Shown here: piece by piece, positions 31,447 through 40,101 of the stretch
Layout: each line of letters opens with the position of its first letter
Position numbering within the stretch: position 1 is the first letter of the stretch
Source of the DNA: an uncultured Blautia sp.
GTDB lineage: Bacteria > Bacillota > Clostridia > Lachnospirales > Lachnospiraceae
Direction of reading: 5' to 3'
Assembly: GCA_934409175.1 (NCBI GenBank)
Contig: CAKRVX010000006.1
Location: 1-46,303, forward strand
DNA length: 46,303 nt
The notes under the pieces: generated by a model
Databases searched by the model: none
Seen by the model: the letters and a program-made list of their open reading frames with translations, nothing else
What the model was told of the DNA's origin: nothing
Made by a program: the position numbers and the translations under genes

Positions 31447-32589
31447 ATGAAAGCAGTAATCGCAATTGATTCCTTTAAGGGAAGTTTAAGTTCTATGGAA
31501 GCCGGTAAAGCAGCAGCAGAAGGAATCTGGCGTGTGGATAAAGATGCAGAGGTTGCCATAAGACCGCTGGCTGATGGTGGAGAGGGAACTGTGGAGGCAA
31601 TCACCAGCGGAATGAATGGCGTAATTCAGACAGTTACTGTTACAGGACCTCTTGGGGAACCGATAGAGTGCAAGTATGGAATTATTGAGAGCAGTCATAC
31701 AGCAGTTATTGAAATGTCAGGTGCTGCAGGAATTACGCTTGTTCCTGCTGAAAAAAGAAATCCATTGTATACCACAACCTATGGAGTGGGAGAAGTTATT
31801 AAAGATGCCATTGCCAGAGGATGTAGACGTTTTATCGTAGGAATCGGAGGAAGTGCGACCAATGATGGTGGAATTGGAATGCTTCAGGCACTGGGATATG
31901 GATTTCTGGATAAAAACGGAAATGATGTTCCTTTCGGAGCCAGAGGACTGGAAGTTCTGGATCAGATCACGGATCAGAATGTACTTCCTGAACTGGCTGA
32001 CTGTGAATTTAAAATCGCCTGCGATGTGAAAAATGTTTTATGCGGTGAAAATGGCTGCAGTGCTGTATATGGACCGCAGAAAGGCGCAGACGCGGAAACG
32101 ATTCGGGAAATGGATCAGTGGCTTGGAGCGTATGCATCTCTTGCCGGAAAACTTTATGAAAAGGCAGATCCGAATTATCCGGGAACAGGTGCCGCAGGTG
32201 GAATGGGATTTGCATTTCTGACATTTACCAATGGAGTTCTGGAGTCAGGGATCAATATTGTTCTGGAAGAGACAGAACTGGAAAAATATATCCGCGATGC
32301 TGACATTGTGATTACAGGAGAGGGCAGACTGGATGGACAGACTGCCATGGGAAAAGCCCCTGTGGGAGTGGCGGAACTGGCGAAAAAGTATTATCTTCCG
32401 GTTGTTGCATTTGCAGGTGGCGTTACCAGAGATGCAGTTGCATGCAATGAAAAAGGAATTGATGCATTTTTCCCGGTTGTTCGTGGTGTGAGTACATTGG
32501 AAGAGGCTATGAAACCGGAAACGGCGAAAGAAAATGTGACAGATGCTGTGGAACAGGTCTTTCGTCTGATCTACAATTGCAGAAGATAA
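31447..32589 (+). CDS. Glycerate 2-kinase (GarK/GlxK type)
   Basis: A 380-residue glycerate kinase of the GarK/GlxK family, which makes 2-phosphoglycerate from D-glycerate and ATP and so feeds lower glycolysis. Diagnostic segments are the N-terminal IAIDSFKGSLSS, RPLADGGEGTVEAI, the GIGGSATNDGGIGMLQALG nucleotide loop, GAAGGMGFAF and the late ITGEGRLDGQTAMGKAPVGVA. It closes operon D. Its presence in the inferred regulon, with two or three 2-hydroxyacid dehydrogenases, is the best evidence that carbon leaves the pathway as glycerate. Confidence 0.93.
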   Translation: MKAVIAIDSFKGSLSSMEAGKAAAEGIWRVDKDAEVAIRPLADGGEGTVEAITSGMNGVIQTVTVTGPLGEPIECKYGIIESSHTAVIEMSGAAGITLVPAEKRNPLYTTTYGVGEVIKDAIARGCRRFIVGIGGSATNDGGIGMLQALGYGFLDKNGNDVPFGARGLEVLDQITDQNVLPELADCEFKIACDVKNVLCGENGCSAVYGPQKGADAETIREMDQWLGAYASLAGKLYEKADPNYPGTGAAGGMGFAFLTFTNGVLESGINIVLEETELEKYIRDADIVITGEGRLDGQTAMGKAPVGVAELAKKYYLPVVAFAGGVTRDAVACNEKGIDAFFPVVRGVSTLEEAMKPETAKENVTDAVEQVFRLIYNCRR

Positions 32590-32687
32590 AAAATATGGTT
32601 TATTCTGTTTTTCGGCAGTGATAAAAAATAGTTATTGGAGCAGGAAAGGGTTTTGTAGAATCAATAAGAATATAATGATATAATAGT

Positions 32688-32720
32688 GCCTGGGATTTAG
32701 TATCCCAGGCGATTTTTTTT
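32688..32720 (+). terminator. Terminator directly before the MalY-like gene
   Basis: GCCTGGGAT (32688-32696) pairs perfectly with ATCCCAGGC (32702-32710), followed by GA and eight T. It could simply end operon D, but it lies between two overlapping TATAAT boxes (32671-32684) and the ribosome binding site of the next gene, so it may act as an attenuator for that gene. Confidence 0.8.
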
Positions 32721-32734
32721 AATGGAGGAAAAAT

Positions 32735-33949
32735 ATGAAATACGATTTTATGTCAATTATAGACAGGCACAACATGGATGCCATCGCAGTAGATGGGCTG
32801 GGAACCGGGGGAATGAGTCCGGCGAAACCCAAGGAGGGATTTGACGTTATTCCGATGTGGGTAGCAGATATGAATTTTCCTACAGTACCGACCATCCCGG
32901 AAGCAATTATTGAACGTGCGAAACATCCGGCATATGGGTATTTTGCACCAAGAGAAGAATATTTTCAGTCTATTATTGACTGGCAGACGAAACGAAACGG
33001 TGTGACAGGACTGACCAAAGAACATATTGGTTATGAGAACGGTGTTCTGGGATGCGTGATTTCTGCGCTGACAGCTTTTGCAGCACCTGGAGATGCGGTA
33101 CTGCTCCACAGTCCCACATATATTGGTTTCACGAATTGTATTGGAAACAATGGATTTAAGATGGTTCACAGTCCGTTAAAGAAGGACGCAGATGGAATCT
33201 GGCGCATGGATTTCGAAGACATGGATGCGAAAATCAAAGCCAATGATATTCATGTGGCAGTATTCTGCAGTCCTCATAATCCATGCGGCCGTGTATGGGA
33301 AAAGTGGGAAATTGAGAAAGCAATGGAGGTTTATAAGGCAAATGACTGTGTTGTAATCTCTGATGAAATCTGGTCAGATCTGATTCTGGATGGTTATAAA
33401 CATGTGCCGACCCAGTCAGTAAGTGAAGATGCCAGAAACAGAACGATTGCAGTTTATGCGCCAAGTAAGACGTTCAATCTGGCAGGCCTGGTTGGCAGCT
33501 ATCACATCATTTATAACAAATATCTCCGTGACAGAGTCGTGGCAAAGAGCAGCAAGCCACATTACAATGATATGAATGTTCTGTCCATGCATGCTCTCAT
33601 CGGAGCTTATAAACCAGAGGGCTATGAGTGGGTGGATGAGCTCCGTCAGGTGCTGACCGGAAATGTGGATTATGCCTGCAATTATATTAAAGAGCACTTC
33701 AAAGGTGTAGAAGTCAGCAGACCGCAGGGAACTTACATGCTGTTTCTGGACTGCACGAAATGGTGTAATGAACATGGAAAGAGCATTGATGAAGTACAGA
33801 AAGCCGGCTGGGATGTGGGAGTTGCATGGCAGGACGGAAGAATGTTCCTGCATCCGTGTGCGATCCGCATGAACCTGGCGCTGCCGCTCAGCAGAGTGCA
33901 GGAAGCATTTGACAGACTGGATAGATATGTATTCAATGCAGAAAAATAA
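32735..33949 (+). CDS. MalY/PatB-family PLP enzyme (C-S lyase/aminotransferase)
   Basis: A 404-residue fold-type I PLP enzyme. The MalY/PatB signature VIPMWVADMNFPT lies near residues 38-50. PLP contacts are CSPHNPCGRVW and ISDEIWSDLI, and the internal aldimine Lys is in YAPSKTFNLAGL, with a C-terminal Arg in IRMNLALP for the substrate carboxylate. Such proteins split cystathionine or other cysteine S-conjugates (beta C-S lyase) or transaminate. GGAGG lies 9 bp before ATG 32735. It appears to be a stand-alone gene with a terminator hairpin immediately before its ribosome binding site. Confidence 0.88.
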   Translation: MKYDFMSIIDRHNMDAIAVDGLGTGGMSPAKPKEGFDVIPMWVADMNFPTVPTIPEAIIERAKHPAYGYFAPREEYFQSIIDWQTKRNGVTGLTKEHIGYENGVLGCVISALTAFAAPGDAVLLHSPTYIGFTNCIGNNGFKMVHSPLKKDADGIWRMDFEDMDAKIKANDIHVAVFCSPHNPCGRVWEKWEIEKAMEVYKANDCVVISDEIWSDLILDGYKHVPTQSVSEDARNRTIAVYAPSKTFNLAGLVGSYHIIYNKYLRDRVVAKSSKPHYNDMNVLSMHALIGAYKPEGYEWVDELRQVLTGNVDYACNYIKEHFKGVEVSRPQGTYMLFLDCTKWCNEHGKSIDEVQKAGWDVGVAWQDGRMFLHPCAIRMNLALPLSRVQEAFDRLDRYVFNAEK

Positions 33950-34056
33950 TTCTGGTATTTTGATTATTGCGGTAAATAAGCTGGAAGTTATTAGAATATC
34001 AGTGAATGATAAAGTTAAGAAATTTATTTGTACGAATGATGAAAGATTAGATGATA

Positions 34057-34284
34057 ATGGGAATGTATACAGTAGAACGAATTGAAGAACTGGATTTCGG
34101 CTGCGAAGGCAGACCGGAAGGAATGAAAGATATGGTTCGTGTAATTCTGAAAGGTGATAACGGCGAGGAAGAATCCATGAAGATGGAGGACGACTGGCTG
34201 TATGCAAACGAAATAGATGAGGGAAGCAGAGTTAAGTTAGATGGAGAAGGAAAACTGATAAAAATAGTGGATCAAGAATTGTAA
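34057..34284 (+). CDS. Small acidic hypothetical protein
   Basis: A 75-residue acidic protein (from ATG 34057; ATG 34051 adds Met-Ile). It reads as a compact beta-rich domain (MYTVERIEELDFGCEGRPEG then VRVILKGDNGEE and SRVKLDGEGKLIKIVDQEL) with no Cys cluster or membrane helix. No convincing ribosome binding site precedes either start. It lies 110 bp before the two-component system. It has the codon pattern of a real gene, but I do not recognise the family. Confidence 0.55.
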   Translation: MGMYTVERIEELDFGCEGRPEGMKDMVRVILKGDNGEEESMKMEDDWLYANEIDEGSRVKLDGEGKLIKIVDQEL

Positions 34285-34305
34285 CAGAATAATCATAAGA
34301 AAATC

Positions 34306-34333
34306 TTAAGAATTTGTCCCTTTCATATTAAGA
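34306..34333 (+). promoter_or_regulatory. Candidate OmpR-type direct repeat upstream of the two-component genes
   Basis: TTAAGAATTTG (from 34306) and TTAAGATAATTTG (from 34328) repeat with a 22-bp period. Direct repeats at one or two helical turns are typical for OmpR/PhoB-type regulators, so autoregulation is possible. Confidence 0.35.
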
Positions 34334-34394
34334 TAATTTGATTATTCTAATATCAGAAAAAGAAATAAGAGATTTAAAGAAGGAGGTGTATAAA

Positions 34395-35090
34395 GTGGCG
34401 AATATTCTGGTCTGCGATGACGATAAGGACATCGTGGAGGCGATCAGTATTTATCTGGAGCAGGAAGGGTATATGATTTTTAAAGCATATGATGGTCTGG
34501 AGGCGATTAGCGTATTGCGCAGCCAGCCGGTAGATCTGTTGATCATAGATATTATGATGCCGAAGCTGGATGGCATCCGTGCTACTTTGAAGATCAGGGA
34601 AGAAAATCCTCTTCCGATCATTATTCTTTCTGCGAAATCAGAAGATGCAGATAAGATCCTGGGATTAAATGTAGGAGCAGATGATTATGTAACGAAGCCC
34701 TTTAATCCACTGGAACTGGTTGCTAGGGTAAAATCACAGCTTCGAAGATACACAAGACTGGGAGCTGCAGTGCCGCAGGAAAGTGCTCATATATATGAGA
34801 CTGGTGGTCTGAGTGTGAACGATGATCTGAAAGAAGTCAGAGTAGACGGAGATCTGGTAAAACTGACACCGATTGAATACAATATTCTGCTTCTGCTGAT
34901 GAAGAATCAGGGCAGAGTGTTCTCTATCAATCAGATTTATGAAAGTATCTGGAATGAGGACGCGGTGGCAGCTGACAATACAGTAGCTGTGCATATCAGG
35001 CATATCCGAGAGAAAATTGAGATTAATCCAAGGGAGCCACGATATCTGAAAGTTGTGTGGGGACTGGGATATAAAATTGAGAAAATTTAA
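34395..35090 (+). CDS. OmpR/PhoB-family response regulator
   Basis: A 231-residue response regulator. The receiver domain has acidic pocket Asp8-Asp9, phosphoacceptor Asp52 in LLIIDIMMP and the conserved Lys in VTKPFNP. The C-terminal winged helix starts near residue 130 (LSVNDDLKEVRVDGDLVKLTPIEYNILLLL) and ends VVWGLGYKIEK. The GTG start at 34395 is chosen because AGGAGGTG lies 6 bp upstream. The frame open from 34338 has no site. It is phosphorylated by the sensor kinase encoded 72 bp downstream. Target genes are unknown. Confidence 0.92.
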   Translation: MANILVCDDDKDIVEAISIYLEQEGYMIFKAYDGLEAISVLRSQPVDLLIIDIMMPKLDGIRATLKIREENPLPIIILSAKSEDADKILGLNVGADDYVTKPFNPLELVARVKSQLRRYTRLGAAVPQESAHIYETGGLSVNDDLKEVRVDGDLVKLTPIEYNILLLLMKNQGRVFSINQIYESIWNEDAVAADNTVAVHIRHIREKIEINPREPRYLKVVWGLGYKIEKI

Positions 35091-35162
35091 CCAAATCAGG
35101 TAGCGAAGCAGATTGTAAATATCCGCTTAAGCTGAAAATTAAAAAGAAAAGGGACAAACACT

Positions 35163-37817
35163 ATGAAGGGAAAAGGATACAGAAGCAGTTCTGCCAAAGC
35201 AATCTGGATCGTGATCGCACATCTGGCAGCAGTGGCTGCAGCAATCTGCGCAGCCATGTTTATAATGATATATCAGACAGGCATCCGTCTGGAAGACAGA
35301 GGAAAAAGTTACACAGAATCAGAAGCATTTGAGAAACAGGTCAGCAACAGAGGATCTGATATTCTTGTAAGTCTGACAGCACAGGATGATATTAATTATC
35401 TGAAAAATGCCGGTTCAACAGCAGTAATTGACCTGGCAGAATTTGAGGAAAAAGGAAGTACCCGTGACTCTATCAGAGAACTTTCCCTGAAAAATACTTC
35501 CGGGCTTGCATATTCAGTAAATGATCTTCTGGAGTGGGCAAAGGACTGGGAGAGTACTTATGATAATGACAATTATAATGAGAACGCGCAGATTATAAGA
35601 TGCGAAGCCTCGGACGGAACCAGCCATTATTTTTACCTGAACGATTTTAAGAAACTGGCAGCAGATGGAACACTGAAAATTGATTATAATGAAGAATACC
35701 TCGAAGAAGATGACTTCGAAGGAAAAACAGAATCCGGGAAAGTGGACAGTGTAGCTGATGAACTTTATTATGGATATAATTCAGAATCAGAGAGCATTGG
35801 AAGTGTTACTGATACCAGAACAAACACAGAATATCCGGAATGCTTTTTCGTGGAACTGAGTCAATTGGACGAGAAATTTATACCACAGGGAGCTGAGAAT
35901 ATCCTGGATGCAGTGAACAACAGCACAAAATGGAACGGAAGACTGGAGGATGCATATAAGGAGTTATTTACACTTCTGGACTGTATCAGTGCCATACAGT
36001 CTGACGAACAGGTCAATGACTATGCAACATCACTGGTGTCAGAGTTTCAAACCGTGGGTGACTATACAGAAGGGAGTACCAATCTCACATATCTTTTCGC
36101 AGATAAAGAAGCAAAGACAATCTATACAAATAAGAAAGAGTACAACAGCTATTCACAGCTGGAGCAGAACCTTAAGAAAATATCTGAGGGAAATGCATAT
36201 GCGATTGTTCGCCCGGAATTAAGTGAATGTGACACAAACATTGTCGGAATGAAAGCTGCTGATCTGCAGGTATGGAATCATACCATCAAACAGAGTTTTG
36301 ATACAGAAGATTTTGTATATGCGGTAGCTGTGGATACGGCATTTCCGATTGCAGATTCTATGGCATCTGAGAAAGAGAACTTTGACACATATTCCGGACT
36401 GGTTTTGCCGATGATAGCAGGTGCGATCTTTGGAAGTATACTTTGGCTCATCAGCATGGTATGGCTGACAGTTGCAGCAGGCAGAAAGCCAGAGGATGAG
36501 AAAATGCATCTTAATAATTTTGACAAATGGTATACAGAGATTGCTGCTGGAATTGTAATTGGTATATGGGCAGTAGGAACGATGGGACTGGCAACTCTGA
36601 TCCTAAACTTAGGAATTGGAAATACAGATGCGTTTATCATATGCCTGGCAGTATGCGGAATCTATACCATGGCATGGTTCCTGACCGGATATCTCAGTCT
36701 GGTAAGAAGAATCAAAGCAGGAACTCTCTGGAAGGACAGTTTGCTTCGAAGAATGTTGAAATGGATCGGAAAGTGCAATGGAAATATTGCTGATTTTGCA
36801 AAAACTTTCTCCAGAAATACTGCCGGAAAAGTAAAAGTTCTGTTGTTTGGATGTGGATTTTTACTGTTACAGTTTCTGCTTATAGCTTCTGTAATTGGTG
36901 GTATTGGTATCTTTTTATTGCTATTCATAGTGATAGACGGGGCAATAATTGTATATGCCATCCGTAAGGCAGATGGACAGGACCTTATTAAAGAAGGGTT
37001 AAAGAAAATCAGTGACGGGCAGTTGCAGTATAAGATTAAAACAGATAAGCTTACCGGCGATCAGAAAGAAATGGCAGAGTATATCAATAATATTGGCGAC
37101 GGTCTGGATGCAGCAGTGGAGAACAGCCTGAAAAAAGAAAGAATGCAGACGGAATTGATCACAAACGTTTCTCATGACCTGAAAACACCGCTGACTTCTA
37201 TTATTAACTACGTGGATCTGATGAAACGTGAGAACCCGACAGATCCGAAAATACAGGAATATTTACGTGTACTGGATGAGAAATCCCAGAGACTGAAAGT
37301 GCTGACAGAAGACGTAGTAGAAGCATCCAAAGCAAGCACAGGAAATATCAAACTGGAGATGAATGATATTGATTTTATAGAAATGGTGCAGCAGGTGATT
37401 GGAGAATTTGAGGAAAAATTCAGGGAAAAGAACCTGACTATGATGGTGCATTTCACAGACGAACCGTCCATCATTTACGCAGATGGACAGAGAATGTGGC
37501 GTGTTCTGGAGAATGTATTTGGCAATGTTGTGAAGTATGCAATGGAAGGCACCAGAGTATATGCAGAGATCAGCAACCGAAACAAAAAAGTGATCTTTTC
37601 TCTCAAAAACATTTCTGCACAGCCACTGAATTTCTCCGCAGACGAACTGACAGAGCGATTTATCAGAGGCGATGTGGCGAGAAATACGGAAGGAAGCGGA
37701 CTTGGGCTTTCTATCGCAAAGAGTCTGACAGAGTTACAGGGCGGTGAGTTTAAACTGCATCTGGACGGAGATTTGTTTAAGGTGATGATCACATTTGCAG
37801 CGAAAAAAAGGCTGTGA
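35163..37817 (+). CDS. Sensor histidine kinase with large multi-membrane input region
   Basis: An 884-residue kinase, far longer than usual. A first membrane helix (about residues 12-37) is followed by an extracytoplasmic region of about 370 residues, which is rich in acidic and polar residues. Several further helices follow (about 412-440, 460-485, 488-512 and a hydrophobic block near 558-600). Then come a HAMP-like linker, HisKA with phospho-acceptor His671 in NVSHDLKTPL, and a HATPase domain with N-box NVFGNVVKYA and G-box GSGLGLSIAKSL near 844. It ends at a terminator. The signal is unknown. The large outer domain and four extra helices suggest sensing of an envelope or membrane ligand. 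Confidence 0.92.
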   Translation: MKGKGYRSSSAKAIWIVIAHLAAVAAAICAAMFIMIYQTGIRLEDRGKSYTESEAFEKQVSNRGSDILVSLTAQDDINYLKNAGSTAVIDLAEFEEKGSTRDSIRELSLKNTSGLAYSVNDLLEWAKDWESTYDNDNYNENAQIIRCEASDGTSHYFYLNDFKKLAADGTLKIDYNEEYLEEDDFEGKTESGKVDSVADELYYGYNSESESIGSVTDTRTNTEYPECFFVELSQLDEKFIPQGAENILDAVNNSTKWNGRLEDAYKELFTLLDCISAIQSDEQVNDYATSLVSEFQTVGDYTEGSTNLTYLFADKEAKTIYTNKKEYNSYSQLEQNLKKISEGNAYAIVRPELSECDTNIVGMKAADLQVWNHTIKQSFDTEDFVYAVAVDTAFPIADSMASEKENFDTYSGLVLPMIAGAIFGSILWLISMVWLTVAAGRKPEDEKMHLNNFDKWYTEIAAGIVIGIWAVGTMGLATLILNLGIGNTDAFIICLAVCGIYTMAWFLTGYLSLVRRIKAGTLWKDSLLRRMLKWIGKCNGNIADFAKTFSRNTAGKVKVLLFGCGFLLLQFLLIASVIGGIGIFLLLFIVIDGAIIVYAIRKADGQDLIKEGLKKISDGQLQYKIKTDKLTGDQKEMAEYINNIGDGLDAAVENSLKKERMQTELITNVSHDLKTPLTSIINYVDLMKRENPTDPKIQEYLRVLDEKSQRLKVLTEDVVEASKASTGNIKLEMNDIDFIEMVQQVIGEFEEKFREKNLTMMVHFTDEPSIIYADGQRMWRVLENVFGNVVKYAMEGTRVYAEISNRNKKVIFSLKNISAQPLNFSADELTERFIRGDVARNTEGSGLGLSIAKSLTELQGGEFKLHLDGDLFKVMITFAAKKRL

Positions 37818-37872
37818 ATAATATGAATCTGTAAAATATGTCGGATTATGTCGAAAGAGTATGACCAGAAAG

Positions 37873-37906
37873 TGGAACAGGCAGTGATTGTCTGTTCCAT
37901 TTTTTA
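37873..37906 (+). terminator. Terminator after the sensor kinase gene
   Basis: TGGAACAGGCA (37873-37883) pairs with TGTCTGTTCCA (37889-37899) including one G-U pair, followed by a run of T. Confidence 0.85.
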
Positions 37907-37985
37907 TGTTGAGTATTGCGAAAAACAGCGACGAAGGGCATAATAAAGAATGATAAAAGAAAAAATATACAGAAAGGATAAACTG

Positions 37986-38699
37986 ATGAATTACAGTTTT
38001 AACAGCAGAGTCAGATACAGTGAGACAGGTGAGAACGGCAGACTGACATTGCCGGGAGTTTTAAATTATTTCCAGGATTGCTGTACATTTCATGCGGAGT
38101 CGATCGGGCTTGGCGGGAATGTGCTGAAAGCCAGAAACAGAGCGTGGGTTCTTTCTTCCTGGCAGGTGATCGTAGAAGAATATCCGGCCATGGGTACTGA
38201 AATCAGAATCACCACGGCACCTTATAATTTTAAGGGATTTATGGGAATGCGAAACTTTACCATAGAGACACCAGAAGGCAGAAAACTTGCATGGGCAAAT
38301 TCAAACTGGACACATCTGGATATCAGTATGGGACTTCCAGCCAGACTCACTCCGGCAGACACAGATGCCTATGTGCTCAGTGAAAAAATGGAAATGGATT
38401 ATGCACCGAGAAAGATTGGACTGCCGGATGGAATGGCACAGCAGGAATCCTTTGTTGTACAGAAACATCATCTGGATACGAATCATCACGTAAACAACTG
38501 TCAGTATATCTGTATGGGAGAGGATTTTCTTCCAGAAAATTTCAGGGTGTATCAGATGCGTGCAGAGTACAAGATGCAGGCAAAGCTGGGAGATACTATT
38601 TGCCCGAAGACAAAAACAGAATCAGGGAAAGTGGTTGTATCTTTGGATGATGAGAGTGGAAAACCATACGCAATTGTAGAATTTGCGGAAAATAAATAA
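37986..38699 (+). CDS. Acyl-ACP thioesterase
   Basis: A 237-residue double-hotdog thioesterase of the FatA/bacterial acyl-ACP type, which releases free fatty acids from acyl carrier protein. Visible family elements are the first hotdog helix LTLPGVLNYFQDCCTFHAESIGLG, the strand block RAWVLSSWQV, and the second hotdog motif with catalytic His-Asn in VQKHHLDTNHHVNN. The start at 37986 follows AGAAAGGATAA. The frame extends back to 37950 without a better site. It is separate from the sensor kinase operon because a terminator lies between. Confidence 0.88.
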   Translation: MNYSFNSRVRYSETGENGRLTLPGVLNYFQDCCTFHAESIGLGGNVLKARNRAWVLSSWQVIVEEYPAMGTEIRITTAPYNFKGFMGMRNFTIETPEGRKLAWANSNWTHLDISMGLPARLTPADTDAYVLSEKMEMDYAPRKIGLPDGMAQQESFVVQKHHLDTNHHVNNCQYICMGEDFLPENFRVYQMRAEYKMQAKLGDTICPKTKTESGKVVVSLDDESGKPYAIVEFAENK

Positions 38700-38707
38700 C
38701 ATACAAG

Positions 38708-38737
38708 TTGGTACATGTACCGTACAAGTGATATAAT
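38708..38737 (+). promoter_or_regulatory. Promoter with palindromic operator before the AraD-like gene
   Basis: TTGGTA (38708-38713), an 18-bp spacer and TATAAT (38732-38737). The perfect 12-bp palindrome GGTACATGTACC (38710-38721) overlaps the -35 box and is flanked by two ACAAG copies, together resembling AraR/GntR-type operators. A repressor bound here would block RNA polymerase. Confidence 0.55.
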
Positions 38738-38815
38738 ATAAATATTAAGAAAACCAGAACATCTGAGAGCTGTTGCAGTAAAAGAATATCTGAAGAGCAA
38801 AAGGAGAAGGAAATT

Positions 38816-39511
38816 ATGCTGGAAAAATTAAAAGAGGAAGTTTATAAAGCAAACATGGATCTTCCGAAATACGGACTTGTTACATTTACATGGGGAAATG
38901 TCAGCGGAATTGACAGAGAATCAGGATTTTTTGTCATCAAACCAAGTGGCGTAGACTATGATCTTCTGACACCGGATGACATGGTTGTTATGGATTTGAA
39001 TGGAAATAAAGTAGAGGGAAGATATAATCCCTCTTCTGATACAGCAACTCATCTGGAACTGTACAAAGCATTTCCAAAGATTGGTGGAGTTGTTCATACA
39101 CATTCTTCCTGGGCTACAAGCTGGGCACAGGCAGGAAGAGGGATTCCGTGTTATGGAACCACACATGCGGATTACATGTACGGAGAAATCCCATGTGCCC
39201 GTTGTCTGGAAGGCAAAGAGTTTGACGAATATGAAAAAAATACAGGGCTTCTGATCGTTGATTTGTTCAGGGATAAAGATTATGAAGCAGTACCGGCAGT
39301 TCTTTGTAAAAATCATGGGCCTTTTGCATGGGGAAAGGATGCTCATGAAGCAGTACATAATGCAGTGGTTCTTGAAGAAGTGGCAAAGATGGCAGCACGC
39401 TGTGAGATGATCAATCCGCAGGTAAAACCAGCTCCACAGGATCTGCAGGATAAGCATTATTACAGAAAACACGGTGCAAATGCATATTATGGACAGGGAA
39501 ATAATAAGTGA
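38816..39511 (+). CDS. araD: L-ribulose-5-phosphate 4-epimerase
   Basis: A 231-residue class II aldolase/adducin-fold enzyme. The zinc ligands are HTHSSWAT (near residues 94-101) and a third His in KNHGPFAWG (near 165-173). The N-terminal phosphate and substrate loop reads [25 protein letters not shown], with [11 protein letters not shown] typical of AraD. It interconverts L-ribulose-5-P and D-xylulose-5-P. AAAAGGAGAAGG precedes ATG 38816. It stands alone with its own promoter and palindromic operator, suggesting arabinose- or pentose-responsive control. It could in principle also act on intermediates of the AraC regulon. Confidence 0.9.
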   Translation: MLEKLKEEVYKANMDLPKYGLVTFTWGNVSGIDRESGFFVIKPSGVDYDLLTPDDMVVMDLNGNKVEGRYNPSSDTATHLELYKAFPKIGGVVHTHSSWATSWAQAGRGIPCYGTTHADYMYGEIPCARCLEGKEFDEYEKNTGLLIVDLFRDKDYEAVPAVLCKNHGPFAWGKDAHEAVHNAVVLEEVAKMAARCEMINPQVKPAPQDLQDKHYYRKHGANAYYGQGNNK

Positions 39512-39532
39512 TCGATTATAATTAAATAAAAG

Positions 39533-39583
39533 AAAGAAAAATCTCCCGGAAAGAGTGAGCGCTACTCTTAATCTCCGGGAGAT
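39533..39583 (-). terminator. Hairpin terminator, active on the minus strand
   Basis: ATCTCCCGGA (39541-39550) pairs with TCCGGGAGAT (39574-39583), with an inner AGAGT/ACTCT stem. The T-tract lies on the minus-strand side (39533-39540 is A-rich on plus), so it would stop transcripts coming from the insertion sequence. On the plus strand no T run follows. Confidence 0.6.
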
Positions 39584-39678
39584 ACTTCATGTAAATCGTC
39601 CTAAGACCAACAAAAAACTCACATTATTTATTGTACCATTTATCGTAAAATTAACTCTCGCCAGACGTAAGCATCACA

Positions 39679-40101
39679 TTATTCTTCGTCAAACTCATCT
39701 TCATCCCAGTCTGGATACTGTTGAATCCTACCTTTTGACTTAACAATGCGAGGCTTAAAATCCCCCTGAACTTCACTGATTTTTGACACCGTGATTGTGA
39801 ACATCCAATCATCCCCGAAATCATAATGAAGTGCAAATTTCTGTCCTTTACAAAGCCCGACCTCATCCAGTGTGATATCTGCAGAAGGCTCGTCTCCCTC
39901 TGGATCTGACTGATATGCATATTCGCTGTACATACGATTATCCATACAAAATTCATACAAATGATCATCTATAAAATCAAATGATTCCAGAATGATCTGA
40001 CATAATTGATTTAATGTGCTGCTACCGCAGATTTCGATATTTCGGTAAACATCACGTCCTCTGCCTGCAGGATATATCTTCATTGTATACTGGTTACTCA
40101 T
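39679..40101 (-). CDS. pRiA4b ORF-3-like protein (IS passenger)
   Basis: A 140-residue protein of the plasmid pRiA4b ORF-3 family. Typical features are the N-terminal YTMKIYPAGRGRDVYRNIEI, a central Asp-rich segment, and the aromatic GQKFALHYDFGDDWMFTITVSKI, where the family signature YxYDFGDxW lies. It ends in an acidic tail. Its ATGs at 40104/40101 overlap the end of the transposase frame (GAGGTGGATGATGAG), so it is translationally coupled to the transposase. It lies inside the IS inverted repeats. Family function is unknown. Confidence 0.8.
   Translation of the reverse strand: MSNQYTMKIYPAGRGRDVYRNIEICGSSTLNQLCQIILESFDFIDDHLYEFCMDNRMYSEYAYQSDPEGDEPSADITLDEVGLCKGQKFALHYDFGDDWMFTITVSKISEVQGDFKPRIVKSKGRIQQYPDWDEDEFDEE

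Noticed and set aside
33416..34207. Minus-strand frame of 263 codons over the MalY 3' end
   Set aside because: It overlaps a clear PLP enzyme, has no recognisable domain and no ribosome binding site. Treated as a shadow.
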